A DNA stretch of 64,000 nucleotides, from NCBI RefSeq assembly GCF_018278905.1, contig NZ_CP046600.1, positions 496,001 to 560,000 of the forward strand, in the 5' to 3' direction. The notes under the pieces were generated by a model, which searched no databases, had not been told where the DNA came from, and saw nothing but the letters and a program-made list of their open reading frames with translations. Below, piece after piece: positions 47,916 through 59,894 of the stretch. The position numbers were made by a program, and so were the translations under genes. The DNA is from Mycobacterium spongiae. GTDB lineage: Bacteria; Actinomycetota; Actinomycetes; Mycobacteriales; Mycobacteriaceae. The first letter of the stretch is position 1. Every line of letters begins with the position of its first letter.

Positions 47916-49522
47916 CAAGTAACGAGCCGGACGACGAATGGGGCGAGCCGCGGCGTTCGTTTGCCTCGCGAACCCCGGCCAACGACAACCCGGACAAAGT
48001 GGTCTACCGCCGCGGTTTTGTCACCCGCCACCAGGTGACCGGTTGGCGGTTCGTGATGCGGCGCATCGCGTCTGGTATCGCCTTGCACGACACCCGGATG
48101 CTGGTCGATCCGCTGCGCACCCAGTCGCGCGCGGTGCTGATGGGCGCGCTCATTGTGATTACCGGCCTGGCTGGCTGCTTTGTATTCGCGTGGATCCGGC
48201 CGAGTGGGTCGGCGGGTAACGACGCAGTGCTCGCGGATCGGTCGACCCACGCGCTGTATGTGCGGGTGGGGGAGGAGTTGCACCCGGTGCTCAATCTGAC
48301 CTCGGCTCGGCTGATCGTCGGTCGCCCGGTCAGCCCGACGACCGTGAAAACCAGCGAGCTGGATCGGATTCCGCGCGGCAACCTGATTGGTATTCCGGGT
48401 GCACCGGAGCGAATGGTGCAAGACACCTCAAGCGACGCGAACTGGACGGTGTGTGACACCGTCGTGGGGCCCGCCCAAGGCGGCCGTCGTGCCCACAGCG
48501 CGGGCGTGTCGGTCATCGCGGGTCCACCGGAGGGCGGCGGCGCCCGCGCGGCCGCGCTCGGCCCGAGCCAAGCGGTGCTCGTCGATAACGGCGCAGCTAC
48601 CTGGCTGCTGTGGAACGGTCGACGCAGCCGGATCGATGTGGCCGATCGCGCGGTCACCAGTGCCCTTGGATTGGGTGTTGATCTGCCTGCCCCGCGCGCG
48701 ATCGCGCGGGGGCTTTTCAACGCGATACCCGAAGCGCCGCCCCTGACGGCGCCGGCCATTCCGAACGCTGGGGACCTGCCGGACTATGGCTTGTCCACAC
48801 CGATCGGTGCGGTTGTCGCGGCGTACTCGCTGGACAGCTCAGCCGAGGACGGATCTGAAGGGATGCGCTACTACGCGGTGCTGCCCGACGGTCTGCAACA
48901 GATCTCGCCGGTGCTGGCCGCGATCCTGCGCAACACCGACGCGTTTGGTCTGCGGCAGCCGCCACGACTTGGGCCCGACGAAGTCGCCAAGCTGCCGGTG
49001 TCGCGGACTCTGGACACCACGCGCTACCCGGACCAGCCGGTCACGCTGGTCGATGTCACCCGCGACCCGGTCACCTGCGCGTACTGGAGCAAGCCGGCTG
49101 GTGCGGCCGCGAGCTCACTGAGCCTGATGGCTGGCTCTGCGCTGCCGCTGCCCGAGGATATGCGCACTGTCGACTTGGTCGCCGGTCCAGCCACCCGCGT
49201 CGCAATGCCACCAGGCACCGGCTATTTCACCCAGGCAGTGGGCGGCGATGCCGCGGCACCCGCCGCCGGATCGTTGTTCTGGGTCTCCGACACCGGGGTG
49301 CGCTACGGAATTGACACCGAGTCCGGCAATGGAGCCGGTGGCCAAGGCAAAACGGTTGAAGCGCTAGGCCTCAACCCGCCCGCGGTGCCGATCCCGTGGT
49401 CGGTGCTCTCGCTGTTCGCCGCGGGCCCGACGCTGTCACGCACCGACGCACTGCTGGCCCACGACAGCCTGGCACCCGATCCCAAGCCGGGTCGGCCCGT
49501 CTCGGCAGAAGGGCAACCCTGA
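47912..49522 (+). CDS. eccB3: ESX-3 membrane complex subunit EccB3
   Basis: 536 residues with a short cytosolic N-terminus, one transmembrane helix at about 70-93 ([22 protein letters not shown] in parts) and a large periplasmic part with repeat-like domains. Cysteines in WTVCDTVVG and VTCAYWSKP would form the conserved disulfide. It forms the periplasmic face of the ESX-3 channel. ATG overlaps eccA3 as ATGA; its stop overlaps the eccC3 start as TGATG. Confidence 0.95.
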   Translation: MTSNEPDDEWGEPRRSFASRTPANDNPDKVVYRRGFVTRHQVTGWRFVMRRIASGIALHDTRMLVDPLRTQSRAVLMGALIVITGLAGCFVFAWIRPSGSAGNDAVLADRSTHALYVRVGEELHPVLNLTSARLIVGRPVSPTTVKTSELDRIPRGNLIGIPGAPERMVQDTSSDANWTVCDTVVGPAQGGRRAHSAGVSVIAGPPEGGGARAAALGPSQAVLVDNGAATWLLWNGRRSRIDVADRAVTSALGLGVDLPAPRAIARGLFNAIPEAPPLTAPAIPNAGDLPDYGLSTPIGAVVAAYSLDSSAEDGSEGMRYYAVLPDGLQQISPVLAAILRNTDAFGLRQPPRLGPDEVAKLPVSRTLDTTRYPDQPVTLVDVTRDPVTCAYWSKPAGAAASSLSLMAGSALPLPEDMRTVDLVAGPATRVAMPPGTGYFTQAVGGDAAAPAAGSLFWVSDTGVRYGIDTESGNGAGGQGKTVEALGLNPPAVPIPWSVLSLFAAGPTLSRTDALLAHDSLAPDPKPGRPVSAEGQP

Positions 49523-52500
49523 TGAGCCGCTTGATCTTCGAGGCCCGTCGGCGGCTGCCGGTGCCAGCCAGCCGCAAAGGCGCCATCGCCATCGAAGCGC
49601 CTCCCGAGCTGCCCAGGGTTATTCCGCCCTCGCTGTTGCGGCGCGCGCTGCCGTTTTTGATCGTGATGCTCATCGTCGGCATGATTGTCGCGCTGGTCGC
49701 CACCGGAATGCGGCTGATCTCGCCGCAGATCCTGTTCTTCCCGTTCGTGCTGCTGCTGGCGGCCACCGCGCTCTACCGCGGCAACGACAAGAAGATGCGG
49801 ACCGAGGAGGTCGACGCAGAGCGCGCCGACTATCTGCGATACCTCTCGGTGATCCGCGACAACATCCGGGCTCAGGCCGCCGAACAGCGTGCCGCCGCCC
49901 AGTGGTCCCATCCCGAACCCGCGGAACTGAGATCGGTGCCTGGGTCCCGCCGACAGTGGGAGCGTGACCCGCACGATCCCGATTTCCTGGTGCTGCGCGT
50001 AGGCCGGCACACGGCACCGCTAGCCACTGCGCTGCGGGTGAACGACTCCGCCGACGAGATCGATCTGGAACCGGTGTCGCACAGTGCATTGCGCAGTCTG
50101 CTCGATACGCAGCGCATCGTTCGCGACGTGCCTATCGGCATCGATGTGACCAAGATTTCTCGGATTACGTTGGTCGCCGAGGATGATGGGGGCCTCGAGA
50201 AAACCAGAGCCGCGTTGCGGGCCTGGATCGCGCAAGCGGCGAGCTGGCACGACCCGACGGTCCTGGGGGTAGCGCTGGCTACGCGCGGTCTCGAGAGCCG
50301 CGACTGGTCGTGGCTGAAATGGTTGCCGCACGTCGATATCGCCGGCCAGCTTGACGGTGTCGGCCCGGCGCGCTACCTCAGCGACGATCCCGATCATTTG
50401 GTCGCATTGCTCGGGCCAGCCCTGCTGGACCGGCCGGCGTTTACCGGTGGCCCCGCTGATGCGTTGCGGCACTTGCTGATTATCGTCGACGACCCGGACT
50501 ACGACGTGACCGCGTCCACGCTGGGTATGGGCCGTGCGGGCGTCACGGTTGTGCACTGCTCCGCAACCCCGCCACACCGTGAGCAGTATTCGGATCCCGA
50601 GAAACCGATCTTCCGTCTTGTGCACGGCGGTCTCGAGCGTTGGCAGGCCGGGGGCTGGCAACCCTTTGTCGCCACGGCCGACCAGCTCGGGGCAGACGAG
50701 GCTGCCCATCTGGCCCGTCGGCTGTCGAGGTGGGATTCGAACCCGACGCACACCGGATTGCGCTCCGCGGCGACTCGCGGCGCCACCTTCACCAGCCTGC
50801 TGGGAATACCGGACGCGTCGCGGTTGGATGTGGCAGACCTGTGGGCGCCGCGACGCCGTGAAGACGAGTTGCGCGTTCCGATTGGAGTCACGGCTACGGG
50901 CGAGCCGCTGATGTTCGACCTCAAAGATGAGGCTGAAGGCGGAATGGGTCCGCACGGCCTGATGATCGGAATGACCGGCTCGGGCAAGTCCCAAACGCTG
51001 ATGTCGATTCTGTTGTCGCTGTTGACCACTCACTCCGCCGACCGGCTGATCGTCATCTACGCCGACTTCAAAGGGGAGGCCGGCGCCGACAGCTTCCGGA
51101 ACTTTCCGCAGGTGGTCGCGGTGATCTCCAACATGGCCGAGAAGAAGTCGCTGGCAGATCGATTCGCCGACACGCTCCGTGGCGAAGTGGCCCGCCGCGA
51201 GGTGCTGCTGCGCGAGGCCGGCCGTCGGGTGCAGGGCAGCGCATTCAACTCGGTGCTCGAATACGAAAACGCGGCTGCGGCGGGGCACGATCTCCCGCCG
51301 ATTCCAACATTGTTCGTCGTTGCCGACGAGTTCACCCTGATGCTGGCCGATCACCCGGAATATGCCGAGTTGTTCGACTACGTCGCGCGCAAAGGCCGCT
51401 CGTTCCGGATCCACATCCTGTTCGCATCCCAGACGTTGGACGTCGGCAAGATCAAAGACATCGACAAGAACACGTCATATCGGATTGGCTTGAAGGTAGC
51501 GAGCGCCAGCGTTTCGCGCCAGATCATCGGCGTGGAGGATGCCTATCACATCGAGTCCGGCAAAGAGCACAAGGGCGCCGGTTTCTTGGTACCGGCTCCC
51601 GGTGCCACCCCGATCAAGTTCCGCAGCACCTATGTCGACGGGATCTACGACCCGCCGCAGGCCACTAAAGCGCTTGTAGTGCAATCTATTCCAGAACCAA
51701 AGATATTCACCGCCACAGCTGTTGAACCGGACCCGGGCACCGTGATCTCCGGCGGCGACCAAGAAGAGCCGACCGGTCCGCCACGTAAGCTCATCGCGAC
51801 CGTCGGCGAGCAGCTTGCGCGTTGCGGGCCAGTGGCTCCGCAGCTGTGGCTGCCGCCGCTCGACGAGCCGATCCCGCTGACCGACTTGCTAGCGCGCGCC
51901 GGCAGGCAGGGGCAGTGGCGCTGGCCGCTCGGTGAGATCGACAAGCCATTCGAGATGCGCCGTGATCCACTGGTATTCGACGCGACGTCGGCGGCCGCGA
52001 ATATGATCATCCACGGCGGCCCGAAGTCCGGCAAATCTACCGCGCTGCAAACCTTCATTCTGTCCGCCGCGAGCCTGCACTCGCCGCGTGCCGTCACATT
52101 CTACTGCTTGGACTACGGCGGTGGGCAGCTGCGAGCGCTGGAGCATCTGGCGCACGTCGGCAGTGTGGCTTCCGCGCTGGAGCCCGAACGCATCCGCCGC
52201 ACTTTTGGTGAGCTCGAGCAGCTGCTGCTGTCCCGGCAACAGCGGCAGGCATTCCGCGGTCGCGCTGGAAATGGCGACGGCAATGGTTCGGGCGGCGACT
52301 CGCCCTTGGATGACGGTTTCGGCGAGGTATTCCTGATCGTCGACAACCTCTATGCCTTCAGCCGCGACAACACTGACCAATTCAATACCCGCAATCCGTT
52401 GCTGGCTAAGGTGACTGAGCTCGTCAACGTTGGTCTGGCATATGGCATCCATGTGATCATCACGACGCCGAGCTGGCTGGAGGTGCCGTTGGCGATGCGC

Positions 52501-53529
52501 GACGGCCTCGGGTTGCGGCTCGAGCTGCGGCTGCACGACCCGCGGGATAGCAATGTCCGGGTGGTCGGGGCGTTGCGTCGCCCGGCCGAAGCCGTTCCGC
52601 ACGACCAGCCGGGACGTGGTTTGACCATGGATGCACAGCATTTCCTCTTTGCCGCGCCAGAATTGGACCAGGTGGCCGCGATCAATGCCCGCCATCCTGG
52701 GGTCAGTGCTCCGCCGGTGCGACTGCTGCCGACGAACCTCGCGCCCGAGGCAGTTGGCGCGCTCTCGCGAGGAACGGATCGCGTCGTCATCGGCCAGCGT
52801 GAAGAAGACCTGGCACCGGTGGTGCTCAACTTCGCCGAGAACCCCCTGCTGATGGTCTTCGGTGACAGCAAGTCCGGAAAGACCACCCTGCTGCGTCACC
52901 TCATCCGCACCATCCGTGAGAACACCACCGCTGATCGAGTGGCATTCTCCGTGCTCGATCGCCGGTTGCACCTGGTCGACGAGCCGTTGTTCCCCGACAA
53001 CGAATACACCGCCAACATCGACCGCATCATTCCGGCGATGCTCGGCCTGGCCAACCTGATCGAGTCGAGGCGCCCACCGGCCGGCGCCTCTGCCGCCGAG
53101 CTGGCGCGGTGGAGCTACGAGGGTCATACGCACTACTTGATCATCGATGACGTCGACCAGATACCTGATTCACCGGCAATGACCGGCCAGTACATCGGAC
53201 AGCGCCCGTGGACTCCGCTAATCGGGTTACTTGCTCAGGCGGCGGATTTGGGGCTGCGGGTGATTGTTACCGCGCGCGCCACCGGATCAGCACACGCGCT
53301 GATGACCAGCCCCCTGCTGCGCCGTTTCAACGACCTGCAGGCGACCACGTTGATGCTGGCGGGCAATCCGGCTGACAGTGGCAAGATCCGCGGTCAGCGA
53401 TTCAGCAGGTTGCCACCCGGGCGGGCAATTCTGTTGGGCGACAGCGATACCCCGACCTATATGCAATTGGTGAATCCGCTCGCGGGTGCTACCGCGATGC
53501 TGGGTGAAACGCAAACAGAAGGAGAGTGA
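49522..53529 (+). CDS. eccC3: ESX-3 FtsK/SpoIIIE-type ATPase EccC3
   Basis: A 1335-residue motor ATPase. Two N-terminal transmembrane helices at about 37-80 are followed by a stalk domain and three nucleotide-binding domains with Walker A sites at 483-490 (GMTGSGKS), 832-839 (GGPKSGKS) and 1114-1121 (GDSKSGKT). Walker B VADEF is in the first domain. It recruits and drives EsxG-EsxH and PE/PPE substrates. One unbroken chain, unlike split ESX-1 EccCa/EccCb. The ATG is chosen by overlap with eccB3. Confidence 0.95.
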   Translation: MSRLIFEARRRLPVPASRKGAIAIEAPPELPRVIPPSLLRRALPFLIVMLIVGMIVALVATGMRLISPQILFFPFVLLLAATALYRGNDKKMRTEEVDAERADYLRYLSVIRDNIRAQAAEQRAAAQWSHPEPAELRSVPGSRRQWERDPHDPDFLVLRVGRHTAPLATALRVNDSADEIDLEPVSHSALRSLLDTQRIVRDVPIGIDVTKISRITLVAEDDGGLEKTRAALRAWIAQAASWHDPTVLGVALATRGLESRDWSWLKWLPHVDIAGQLDGVGPARYLSDDPDHLVALLGPALLDRPAFTGGPADALRHLLIIVDDPDYDVTASTLGMGRAGVTVVHCSATPPHREQYSDPEKPIFRLVHGGLERWQAGGWQPFVATADQLGADEAAHLARRLSRWDSNPTHTGLRSAATRGATFTSLLGIPDASRLDVADLWAPRRREDELRVPIGVTATGEPLMFDLKDEAEGGMGPHGLMIGMTGSGKSQTLMSILLSLLTTHSADRLIVIYADFKGEAGADSFRNFPQVVAVISNMAEKKSLADRFADTLRGEVARREVLLREAGRRVQGSAFNSVLEYENAAAAGHDLPPIPTLFVVADEFTLMLADHPEYAELFDYVARKGRSFRIHILFASQTLDVGKIKDIDKNTSYRIGLKVASASVSRQIIGVEDAYHIESGKEHKGAGFLVPAPGATPIKFRSTYVDGIYDPPQATKALVVQSIPEPKIFTATAVEPDPGTVISGGDQEEPTGPPRKLIATVGEQLARCGPVAPQLWLPPLDEPIPLTDLLARAGRQGQWRWPLGEIDKPFEMRRDPLVFDATSAAANMIIHGGPKSGKSTALQTFILSAASLHSPRAVTFYCLDYGGGQLRALEHLAHVGSVASALEPERIRRTFGELEQLLLSRQQRQAFRGRAGNGDGNGSGGDSPLDDGFGEVFLIVDNLYAFSRDNTDQFNTRNPLLAKVTELVNVGLAYGIHVIITTPSWLEVPLAMRDGLGLRLELRLHDPRDSNVRVVGALRRPAEAVPHDQPGRGLTMDAQHFLFAAPELDQVAAINARHPGVSAPPVRLLPTNLAPEAVGALSRGTDRVVIGQREEDLAPVVLNFAENPLLMVFGDSKSGKTTLLRHLIRTIRENTTADRVAFSVLDRRLHLVDEPLFPDNEYTANIDRIIPAMLGLANLIESRRPPAGASAAELARWSYEGHTHYLIIDDVDQIPDSPAMTGQYIGQRPWTPLIGLLAQAADLGLRVIVTARATGSAHALMTSPLLRRFNDLQATTLMLAGNPADSGKIRGQRFSRLPPGRAILLGDSDTPTYMQLVNPLAGATAMLGETQTEGE

Positions 53530-53532
53530 GGC

Positions 53533-53841
53533 ATGACGCTGCGTGTGGTTCCGGAGGGATTGGCCGCGGCAAGCGCGTCGGTGGAGGGGCTAGCGGCGCG
53601 GCTGGCTGCCGCTCATGCAGCAGCAGCTCCATTGATTACCGCGGTCGTGCCGCCGGCGGCCGATCCGGTGTCTCTGCAGACCGCTGCCGGGTTCAGTGCC
53701 CAGGGTCAAGAGCACGCTGTCTTCGCCGCCGAAGGTGTCGAAGAGCTGGGGCGCGCCGGCGTGGGTGTGGGGGCCTCCGGCGCAAGCTATCTCAGCGGTG
53801 ATGCCGCCGCCGCCGCGACGTACGGGTTCGCAGGCGGCTAA
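53533..53841 (+). CDS. PE5: PE family protein PE5
   Basis: A 102-residue PE domain-only protein. It has two long helices, and the C-terminal secretion signal YxxxD/E-like is part of the family. It pairs with the following PPE protein and is exported through ESX-3. AGAAGGAG precedes the ATG. It begins three bases after eccC3. In M. tuberculosis PE5-PPE4 takes part in mycobactin-mediated iron acquisition. Confidence 0.93.
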   Translation: MTLRVVPEGLAAASASVEGLAARLAAAHAAAAPLITAVVPPAADPVSLQTAAGFSAQGQEHAVFAAEGVEELGRAGVGVGASGASYLSGDAAAAATYGFAGG

Positions 53842-53842
53842 C

Positions 53843-55414
53843 GTGACTGGGCCCATCTGGATGGCTTCGCCGCCGGAGGTACATTCGGCGTTGCTGAGCG
53901 CTGGCCCCGGGCCCGGGTCGCTGTTGGCGGCCGCTGGGGCCTGGAACTCGCTCAGCGTCGAGTACTCGGCTACGGCGGCGGAACTCACTGGGCTCTTGGG
54001 GGAGGTTCAAGCGGGGGCGTGGCAGGGGCCTACTGCCCAGCGATATGTGGCGGCGCACGTGCCTTATGTGGCGTGGTTGGCGCAGGCCAGCGCGGATGCG
54101 GCGGGGGCGGCGGCGCAGCACGAGGCCGCTGCGGCGGCCTACGCGGCCGCGTTGGCGGCGATGCCGACACTACCGGAGTTGGCCACCAATCATGTCGTTC
54201 ACGGTGTGTTGGTAGCGACGAATTTCTTTGGGATCAACACGATTCCGATCGCTCTCAATGAGGCCGACTATGTGCGGATGTGGATGCAGGCCGCTGCCAC
54301 CATGGGTCTGTACCAGGCGGGCTCGGGTGCCGCGCTGGCGTCGGTGCCGCCGGCCACACCTGCACCGCCTGTGGTGAACCCTGGCGGCGGCGTGGCCAGC
54401 AGCGTCGCAGCCAGCTCGGCCCAGAGCTCGGCCCAGGCGCTCGCCGTTGCCGATATCTGGCAGTGGTTGCTGCAGTTGCTCCAAAACCTCTGGAACGCTT
54501 ACGTCAACTTCTTCGGCGGGATGTTCCAACTCATTGGGGAGTTCTTGCAGAATCCCATCGGGAACTCGATCCAAATCATCATCGCCTTCCTCACCAATCC
54601 GGCTCAAGCGCTGGTTACGTACGGGCCGCTGTTGTTTGCGCTGGGCTACCAGACCGTCAGCCTGCTCGGCTGGCCGACCTGGGCCATGATCCTGAGTTCG
54701 CCGTTCCTGGGTCCGGTCGGGCTGAGCGTGGGCCTGGGCGCAATAGCGTTGCTGCCCACTGCGGTTGCCCCGGCCATCGTGCCGGCCGCCGCCGCACCGT
54801 TGGCCGGAGGTGCGGTCGCCGGGTCCGTCTGGTCCGTGGCTGGCGTTACGCCAACGGGGGCCGGCGCCGGCGCAGCACCCGCGGGACCCGCTGGCGCGGG
54901 TGCGCCAGCAGGTGGTGCTCCCGCCCCGGCAGCTCAGCCGGCTTCGATGGTTGCTTACGCGGTGGGTCTCGGCGGCGATGACGGGCCGAGTCTCGGGCCG
55001 ACGGTGGGTGGTCGCAGCGGAATCAAAGCGCCCGCCGCGACGGTTCCGGCGGCCGCTGCGGCCGCGACCAGTCGCGCACAGGCACGAAGGCGGCGCCGCA
55101 AGCGGACCGAATTGCGAGACTTTGGCAACGAGTTCGCGGACATGGAATCCGATATCAGCGTCGCCCCCCCGACCGTAGATGAGGGCGCACAGGCTTCCGA
55201 CCAGGCGGCCGGTTCGCTGGGTTTTGCGGGGACCGCGCCCAAAGAACACGTGGTCGCGGCCGTAGGGCTGACCGCGCTGCCCGGTGATGAATTCGGCGGC
55301 GGCCCCCACATGCCGATGATGCCCGGGACCTGGGATCAAGGCGGTAGCAACCCGGGTGAATCTGCCCCGTGGGAGAGAGGGGGAGACGACGTTTTGCAGC
55401 GTGACAGTAGGTGA
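53843..55414 (+). CDS. PPE4: PPE family protein PPE4
   Basis: 523 residues. The PPE domain (1-175, [30 protein letters not shown]) is almost the same as in the upstream His-rich PPE. Two hydrophobic helices ([19 protein letters not shown] and the segment near [13 protein letters not shown]), an Ala/Pro-rich region, and the PPE-PPW end GFAGT and PMMPGTW follow. There is no His-rich insert. The GTG start is one base after the PE5 stop, so PE5 and PPE4 are co-translated. ESX-3 substrate linked to iron uptake. Confidence 0.94.
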   Translation: MTGPIWMASPPEVHSALLSAGPGPGSLLAAAGAWNSLSVEYSATAAELTGLLGEVQAGAWQGPTAQRYVAAHVPYVAWLAQASADAAGAAAQHEAAAAAYAAALAAMPTLPELATNHVVHGVLVATNFFGINTIPIALNEADYVRMWMQAAATMGLYQAGSGAALASVPPATPAPPVVNPGGGVASSVAASSAQSSAQALAVADIWQWLLQLLQNLWNAYVNFFGGMFQLIGEFLQNPIGNSIQIIIAFLTNPAQALVTYGPLLFALGYQTVSLLGWPTWAMILSSPFLGPVGLSVGLGAIALLPTAVAPAIVPAAAAPLAGGAVAGSVWSVAGVTPTGAGAGAAPAGPAGAGAPAGGAPAPAAQPASMVAYAVGLGGDDGPSLGPTVGGRSGIKAPAATVPAAAAAATSRAQARRRRRKRTELRDFGNEFADMESDISVAPPTVDEGAQASDQAAGSLGFAGTAPKEHVVAAVGLTALPGDEFGGGPHMPMMPGTWDQGGSNPGESAPWERGGDDVLQRDSR

Positions 55415-55462
55415 TCGAGTTCCCAATCGAGTGGCCCCGAAGGGGTCGAAAGGAGAGATGTT

Positions 55463-55756
55463 GTGAGTCTCTTAGATGCCCATATCCCGCAGTTGGTGGC
55501 TTCGCAGTCGGCGTTCGCCGCCAAGGCCGGCCTGATGCGGCACACGATTAGCCAGGCGGAGCAGGCGGCAATGTCGGCCCAGGCCTTTCACCAGGGTGAG
55601 TCCGCGGCCGCGTTCCAAGGTGCCCATGCCCGTTTTGTCGCGGTGGCGGCCAGGGTCAACTCCCTGCTGGATATCGCACAAGCGAACCTGGGTGAGGCCG
55701 CGGGCACGTATGTGGCCGCCGACGCTGCGGCTGCGTCGACCTACACCGGCTTCTGA
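55463..55756 (+). CDS. esxG: WXG100 protein EsxG
   Basis: A 97-residue secreted helical hairpin that forms a tight 1:1 complex with EsxH. The turn is FHQGESAAAFQ, where EsxG proteins lack the usual tryptophan. AAAGGAGAG precedes the GTG. The EsxG-EsxH dimer carries a metal-binding site on the EsxH side. Preceded by a 48-base gap after PPE4. Confidence 0.95.
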   Translation: MSLLDAHIPQLVASQSAFAAKAGLMRHTISQAEQAAMSAQAFHQGESAAAFQGAHARFVAVAARVNSLLDIAQANLGEAAGTYVAADAAAASTYTGF

Positions 55757-55786
55757 ACCGAGCAATTCTGACCGAGAGGACTTCTC

Positions 55787-56077
55787 ATGTCGCAGATCAT
55801 GTACAACTACCCGGCGATGCTGGCGCACGCCGGCGATATGTCCGGATATGCCGGCACGATGCAGGGGCTCGGCGCCGACATCGCCGCTGAGCAGGCCGCA
55901 TTGTCGAATGCCTGGCAAGGCGACACCGGGATCACGTATCAGGCGTGGCAGGCCCAGTGGAACCAGGCCATGGAAGACTTGGTGCGGGCATACCAGGCGA
56001 TGGCGGGCACGCATGAAGGCAACACGCTCGCCATGATGGCCCGCGACCAGGCCGAGGCCGCCAAATGGGGCGGCTGA
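55787..56077 (+). CDS. esxH: WXG100 protein EsxH (TB10.4)
   Basis: 96 residues with the WXG turn NAWQGDTG and C-terminal YxxxD-like motif region. Secreted by ESX-3 with EsxG; needed for iron and zinc acquisition, and a T-cell antigen in tuberculosis. GAGAGGACTT precedes the ATG. The gene lies 30 bases after esxG. Confidence 0.95.
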   Translation: MSQIMYNYPAMLAHAGDMSGYAGTMQGLGADIAAEQAALSNAWQGDTGITYQAWQAQWNQAMEDLVRAYQAMAGTHEGNTLAMMARDQAEAAKWGG

Positions 56078-56097
56078 CAGCGCTGCGCCGGATTTAG

Positions 56098-56979
56098 ATG
56101 CATCCTCAACCCAATGCCGTCGAGCTGACGGTGGACAACGCGTGGTTCATTGCGGAAACCATTGGGGCGGGCAACTTCCCATGGGTGTTGGCCATCACCC
56201 CGCCGTACCGCGATGCAGCAGAGCGCAACGCGTTCCTCGACCGCCAAAAAGTCGACCTGACCAGGATGGGTCTGCTGTCGCACGACGGTGTCATTGACGC
56301 GCGGGTTGCCGACTGGATCAAAGTCGTGTGCTTCCCAGACCGGTGGCTCGATCTGCGCTATGTGGGGCCTGCGCCGGCCGACGGCAATGGCGACCTGTTG
56401 CGCGGTGTCGTCGCGCAGCGTGTCAGCGCCACTGACAAGTCGTCCTACGCGACTATCGTTGCGCTGCGCAGCGCGCAGCTGATCACCTTCACCGCAATGG
56501 ATATCGACGACCCCCGGGCGCTGGTCCCCATCCTGTGCGTGGGGCTCGCGGGGCGGTCGCCGGCGCGGTTCGAGGAGTTCAGCATGCCAGCGCGCGTCGG
56601 CGCGCGGGCCGACGAACGGCTGAGGTCTGGTGCACCGCTCGGCGAAGTCCTTGAATACCTGAGCATCCCGGCATCGGCACGACCCGTAGTGGAGTCGGTG
56701 TTCTCCGGTCCGCGCAGCTACGTCGAGACCGTCGCCGGCTGCAATCGCGACGGTCACCACTCCACCACCGAGGTCGGCTTGAGCGTGGTCGACACCACCG
56801 CGGGCCGGGTCCTGGTCAGCCCCTCCCGCGCATTCGATGGCGAGTGGGTTTCCACCTTCAGCCCGGGGACTTCCTTTGCGATCGCGGTCGCGATCCAAGC
56901 GCTGACCGGGTGCCTACCGGATGGCCAGTGGTTCCCCGGCCACCGGCTTTCCCGAGATTTTTCTGTCCAACCCACGTAA
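56098..56979 (+). CDS. espG3: ESX-3 secretion chaperone EspG3
   Basis: A 293-residue cytosolic chaperone that binds PE-PPE pairs and delivers them to ESX-3. Conserved segments include [40 protein letters not shown] and [14 protein letters not shown]. The ATG has no strong Shine-Dalgarno; 20 bases separate it from esxH. Specificity for the local PE5-PPE4 and the His-rich PPE is expected. Confidence 0.94.
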   Translation: MHPQPNAVELTVDNAWFIAETIGAGNFPWVLAITPPYRDAAERNAFLDRQKVDLTRMGLLSHDGVIDARVADWIKVVCFPDRWLDLRYVGPAPADGNGDLLRGVVAQRVSATDKSSYATIVALRSAQLITFTAMDIDDPRALVPILCVGLAGRSPARFEEFSMPARVGARADERLRSGAPLGEVLEYLSIPASARPVVESVFSGPRSYVETVAGCNRDGHHSTTEVGLSVVDTTAGRVLVSPSRAFDGEWVSTFSPGTSFAIAVAIQALTGCLPDGQWFPGHRLSRDFSVQPT

Positions 56980-57001
56980 CGAAAACCAGAAAGAGACGAC
57001 G

Positions 57002-57043
57002 ATGTACGAAATTCGGCCCCAACGCCTTTGGAGGGCACGGTGA
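57002..57043 (+). CDS. 13-residue leader ORF coupled to eccD3
   Basis: ATG at 57002 encodes MYEIRPQRLWRAR, and its TGA overlaps the eccD3 GTG as GTGA. A purine-rich AGAAAGAG lies ahead of it. It could be a translational coupling peptide between espG3 and eccD3. Evidence for real translation is limited to this geometry. Confidence 0.35.
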   Translation: MYEIRPQRLWRAR

Positions 57044-58461
57044 ACTCGAGCGCCGTCATGCCAATTGTCCGCGTCGCAGTCCTGGCGGAGAGCCGGTTAA
57101 CGGAGATGGCGCTGCCCGCGGAGTTGCCGTTGCGTGAAATTCTGCCTGCGGTAACGCGTTTGGTGGTTCCCGTCGGTGAGAACGGTGACGGCGGTGACCC
57201 TGATGCCAGCGCACCCGTCCATTTGAGCCTGGCGCCGGTGGGCGGTGCGCCGTTCAGCTTGGACGCCAGCCTGGACACCGTCGGCGTCGTCGACGGCGAT
57301 CTGCTCGTGTTGCAGCCGGTGCCCGCCGGTCCGGCCGCGCCCGGGATTGTCGAAGACATCGCCGATGCCGCGATGATCTTCTCGGACTCGCGGCTAAAGC
57401 CCTGGGGCGCAGCGCATATCCAGCGCGGGGCGCTGGCCGCGGTGATTGCAGTGGCATTTCTGGTCACTGGACTGGCAACGACGTACCGGGTCGCCACCGG
57501 CGCGCTCGCCGGGTTGGTAGGGGTCAGCGTCATAGCGGTGGTGATCGCGGCGGCCGGGCTGCTCGTCACCGCTCGGTCGGCGCGGACTGGGATCGCACTC
57601 TCGATCGCAGCCCTGGCACCCATCGCTGTCGCGTTGGCGTTGGCGGTGCCCGGAACGTTCGGACCGGCTCAGGTACTGCTGGCGGCAGCCGGGGTAAGCG
57701 CATGGTCGCTGATCTCGTTGATTGTTCCCAGCCCCGAGGGTGAACGTGTGGTCGGCTTCTTTACAGCGGCGGCGGTGGTCGGCGCCGGAGTGGCGCTGGC
57801 AGCAGGTGCCGAACTAGTTTGGGAACTACCGCTTTTGAGTATCGGCTGTGGACTGATCGTGGCCGCGTTGTTGGTGACGATCCAGGCTGCGCAGCTCTCC
57901 GCGCTCTGGTCGCGCTTTCCACTGCCGGTGATCCCGGCACCGGGCGATCCGACGCCGTCGGCGCCATCGTTGCGGGTGCTTCAAGACCTCCCGCGGCGGG
58001 TGCGGGTCGGCGACGCCCATCAGAGCGGATTCATCGCGGGCGCGGTGTTGCTCAGTGTTCTGGGATCTGTGGCGATCGCCTGGCAACCTGAGACGCTGCG
58101 TGGGTTGGGTTGGTACGTCGTGGCTGCGACCGCGGCGACGGCAACCTTGCGTGCCCGAGTCTGGGATTCGGCCGCGTGCAAGGCGTGGCTGCTGGCCCAG
58201 CCCTACTTGGTTGCCGGAGCACTGTTGGTGCTCTACGCGGCGACGGGACGCTACGTTGGCGCCCTTGTTGGGGCCATCGTTCTCCTGGTGTTGATGCTGG
58301 CCTGGGTGGTCGTCGCGCTGAACCCGGGTATCGCCTCGCCGGAGAGCTATTCGTTGCCGATGCGCAGGCTGCTCGGGTTCGCTGCCTCCGGTTTGGACGC
58401 GTCGCTGATCCCCGCCATGGCCTACCTGGTTGGTCTGTTCAGTTGGGTACTCAATCGATGA
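57040..58461 (+). CDS. eccD3: ESX-3 transmembrane channel subunit EccD3
   Basis: A 473-residue protein: an N-terminal ubiquitin-like domain (residues about 10-95) and about eleven transmembrane helices that line the ESX-3 pore. GGAGG five bases before the GTG decides the start; an ATG six codons on is a weaker choice. Its stop overlaps the mycP3 ATG (ATGA). Confidence 0.94.
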   Translation: MNSSAVMPIVRVAVLAESRLTEMALPAELPLREILPAVTRLVVPVGENGDGGDPDASAPVHLSLAPVGGAPFSLDASLDTVGVVDGDLLVLQPVPAGPAAPGIVEDIADAAMIFSDSRLKPWGAAHIQRGALAAVIAVAFLVTGLATTYRVATGALAGLVGVSVIAVVIAAAGLLVTARSARTGIALSIAALAPIAVALALAVPGTFGPAQVLLAAAGVSAWSLISLIVPSPEGERVVGFFTAAAVVGAGVALAAGAELVWELPLLSIGCGLIVAALLVTIQAAQLSALWSRFPLPVIPAPGDPTPSAPSLRVLQDLPRRVRVGDAHQSGFIAGAVLLSVLGSVAIAWQPETLRGLGWYVVAATAATATLRARVWDSAACKAWLLAQPYLVAGALLVLYAATGRYVGALVGAIVLLVLMLAWVVVALNPGIASPESYSLPMRRLLGFAASGLDASLIPAMAYLVGLFSWVLNR

Positions 58462-59894
58462 TTCGAGCCGGACTTCGAACCGGGACCGCGAGTCTGACGG
58501 CGTTCCTCGCCGTCGCGTTGGGCAACCCCGCGCCGGCATTTGCGGTCATACCGCCGGTAGTTGACGACGCCGTGGCGCCACCGGAGGGAACCGCCGGTCC
58601 AGTCGCGCCGATGGAGCAACGCAGTCCGTGCACCATCGCCGGGACTATTCCCGGTACCGATCCCGGTGAGCCAACGCCCAGTCAGTCGATGCTGGACCTG
58701 CCCGCGGCCTGGCAGTTTTCCCGCGGCGAAGGTCAGCTGGTGGCGGTTATCGACACCGGGGTGCAGCCCGGTCCGAGGTTGCCCAACGTCGATGCCGGTG
58801 GCGACTTCGTCGAGGACACTGATGGCCTCACCGACTGTGACGGGCATGGAACCTTGGTTGCCGGGCTCATCGCCGGCCAGCCCGGCGAGCCGGGCGACGA
58901 GGACGGTTTCTCCGGGGTGGCGCCCGAGGCGCGAGTGCTATCCATCAGGGTGACGTCCGCCAAGTTCTCGCCGCGGACGCCGGGCGAGGATCCGCTTCTC
59001 GGCCGAGTATCGCTGGATGTCACGGCGCTGGGACGGGCTATTGTGCGCGCGGCCGACCTCGGTGCCAGGGTGATCAACATCTCCGCGATCACGTGTCTAC
59101 CGGCTGATCGGAGCATCGACCAGGACGAGCTGGGTGCCGCCATTCGCTATGCCGCTGTGGACAAAGACGCGGTGATCGTGGCCGCGGCGGGCAACAGCGG
59201 GTCCGTTTCATCGGCCGCCGGCAGTGCTACTTCGGGGCCCTGCGAATCCAATCCGCTCACCGACCTGGGCCGGCCGGACGATCCACGCAACTGGGTGGGT
59301 GTCACGTCGGTCTCCATCCCGTCGTGGTGGCAGCCGTACGTGCTGTCGGTGGCTTCGCTGACACCGGACGGTCAGCCATCGAGGTTCACCATGGCGGGGC
59401 CGTGGGTGGGTATTGCGGCGCCCGGTGAAGACATTGTGTCGGTGAGCAACGGCGAGGGCGGCGGCCTCGCCAACGGCCTCCCCGATGATCATCAGCAACA
59501 GCTGCCTCTCAACGGCACCAGCTACGCCGCCGGCTACGTATCGGGGGTGGCTGCGCTGGTCCGCGGTGCGTATCCGGACTTATCGGCGACGCAGGTGGTG
59601 CACAGGCTCACCGCGACCGCGCACGATGGTGCCCGGGCGCCGTCCAACGTCGTCGGCGCCGGCAATTTGGACCCGGTCGCGGCACTGACCTGGAAACTGT
59701 CGGGAAGCTCCGACGACGACGCGGCACCCGAAACCGCTCCCACCAGAGCGGTCGCGCTGCCACCGGCACCCGCCCCGAAGGACACGACACCGCGGACCAT
59801 CGCGTTCGTCGGAACCGGCGCGCTGGCTGTGATCGTCGCCGCCACTGCAGCAATCGTCGCGATAGCGCGCCGACGAAAGGAGACCACGGCGTGA
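58458..59894 (+). CDS. mycP3: Mycosin MycP3, ESX-3 subtilisin-like protease
   Basis: 478 residues: signal peptide (1-30), subtilisin fold with catalytic Asp99 (AVIDTG), His130 (DGHGT) and Ser355 (NGTSYAAG), oxyanion Asn in AAAGNSG, a Pro-rich linker and a C-terminal transmembrane helix. It sits on the periplasmic side and stabilises the ESX membrane complex. ATGA overlap with eccD3 and GTGA overlap with eccE3. Confidence 0.95.
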   Translation: MIRAGLRTGTASLTAFLAVALGNPAPAFAVIPPVVDDAVAPPEGTAGPVAPMEQRSPCTIAGTIPGTDPGEPTPSQSMLDLPAAWQFSRGEGQLVAVIDTGVQPGPRLPNVDAGGDFVEDTDGLTDCDGHGTLVAGLIAGQPGEPGDEDGFSGVAPEARVLSIRVTSAKFSPRTPGEDPLLGRVSLDVTALGRAIVRAADLGARVINISAITCLPADRSIDQDELGAAIRYAAVDKDAVIVAAAGNSGSVSSAAGSATSGPCESNPLTDLGRPDDPRNWVGVTSVSIPSWWQPYVLSVASLTPDGQPSRFTMAGPWVGIAAPGEDIVSVSNGEGGGLANGLPDDHQQQLPLNGTSYAAGYVSGVAALVRGAYPDLSATQVVHRLTATAHDGARAPSNVVGAGNLDPVAALTWKLSGSSDDDAAPETAPTRAVALPPAPAPKDTTPRTIAFVGTGALAVIVAATAAIVAIARRRKETTA

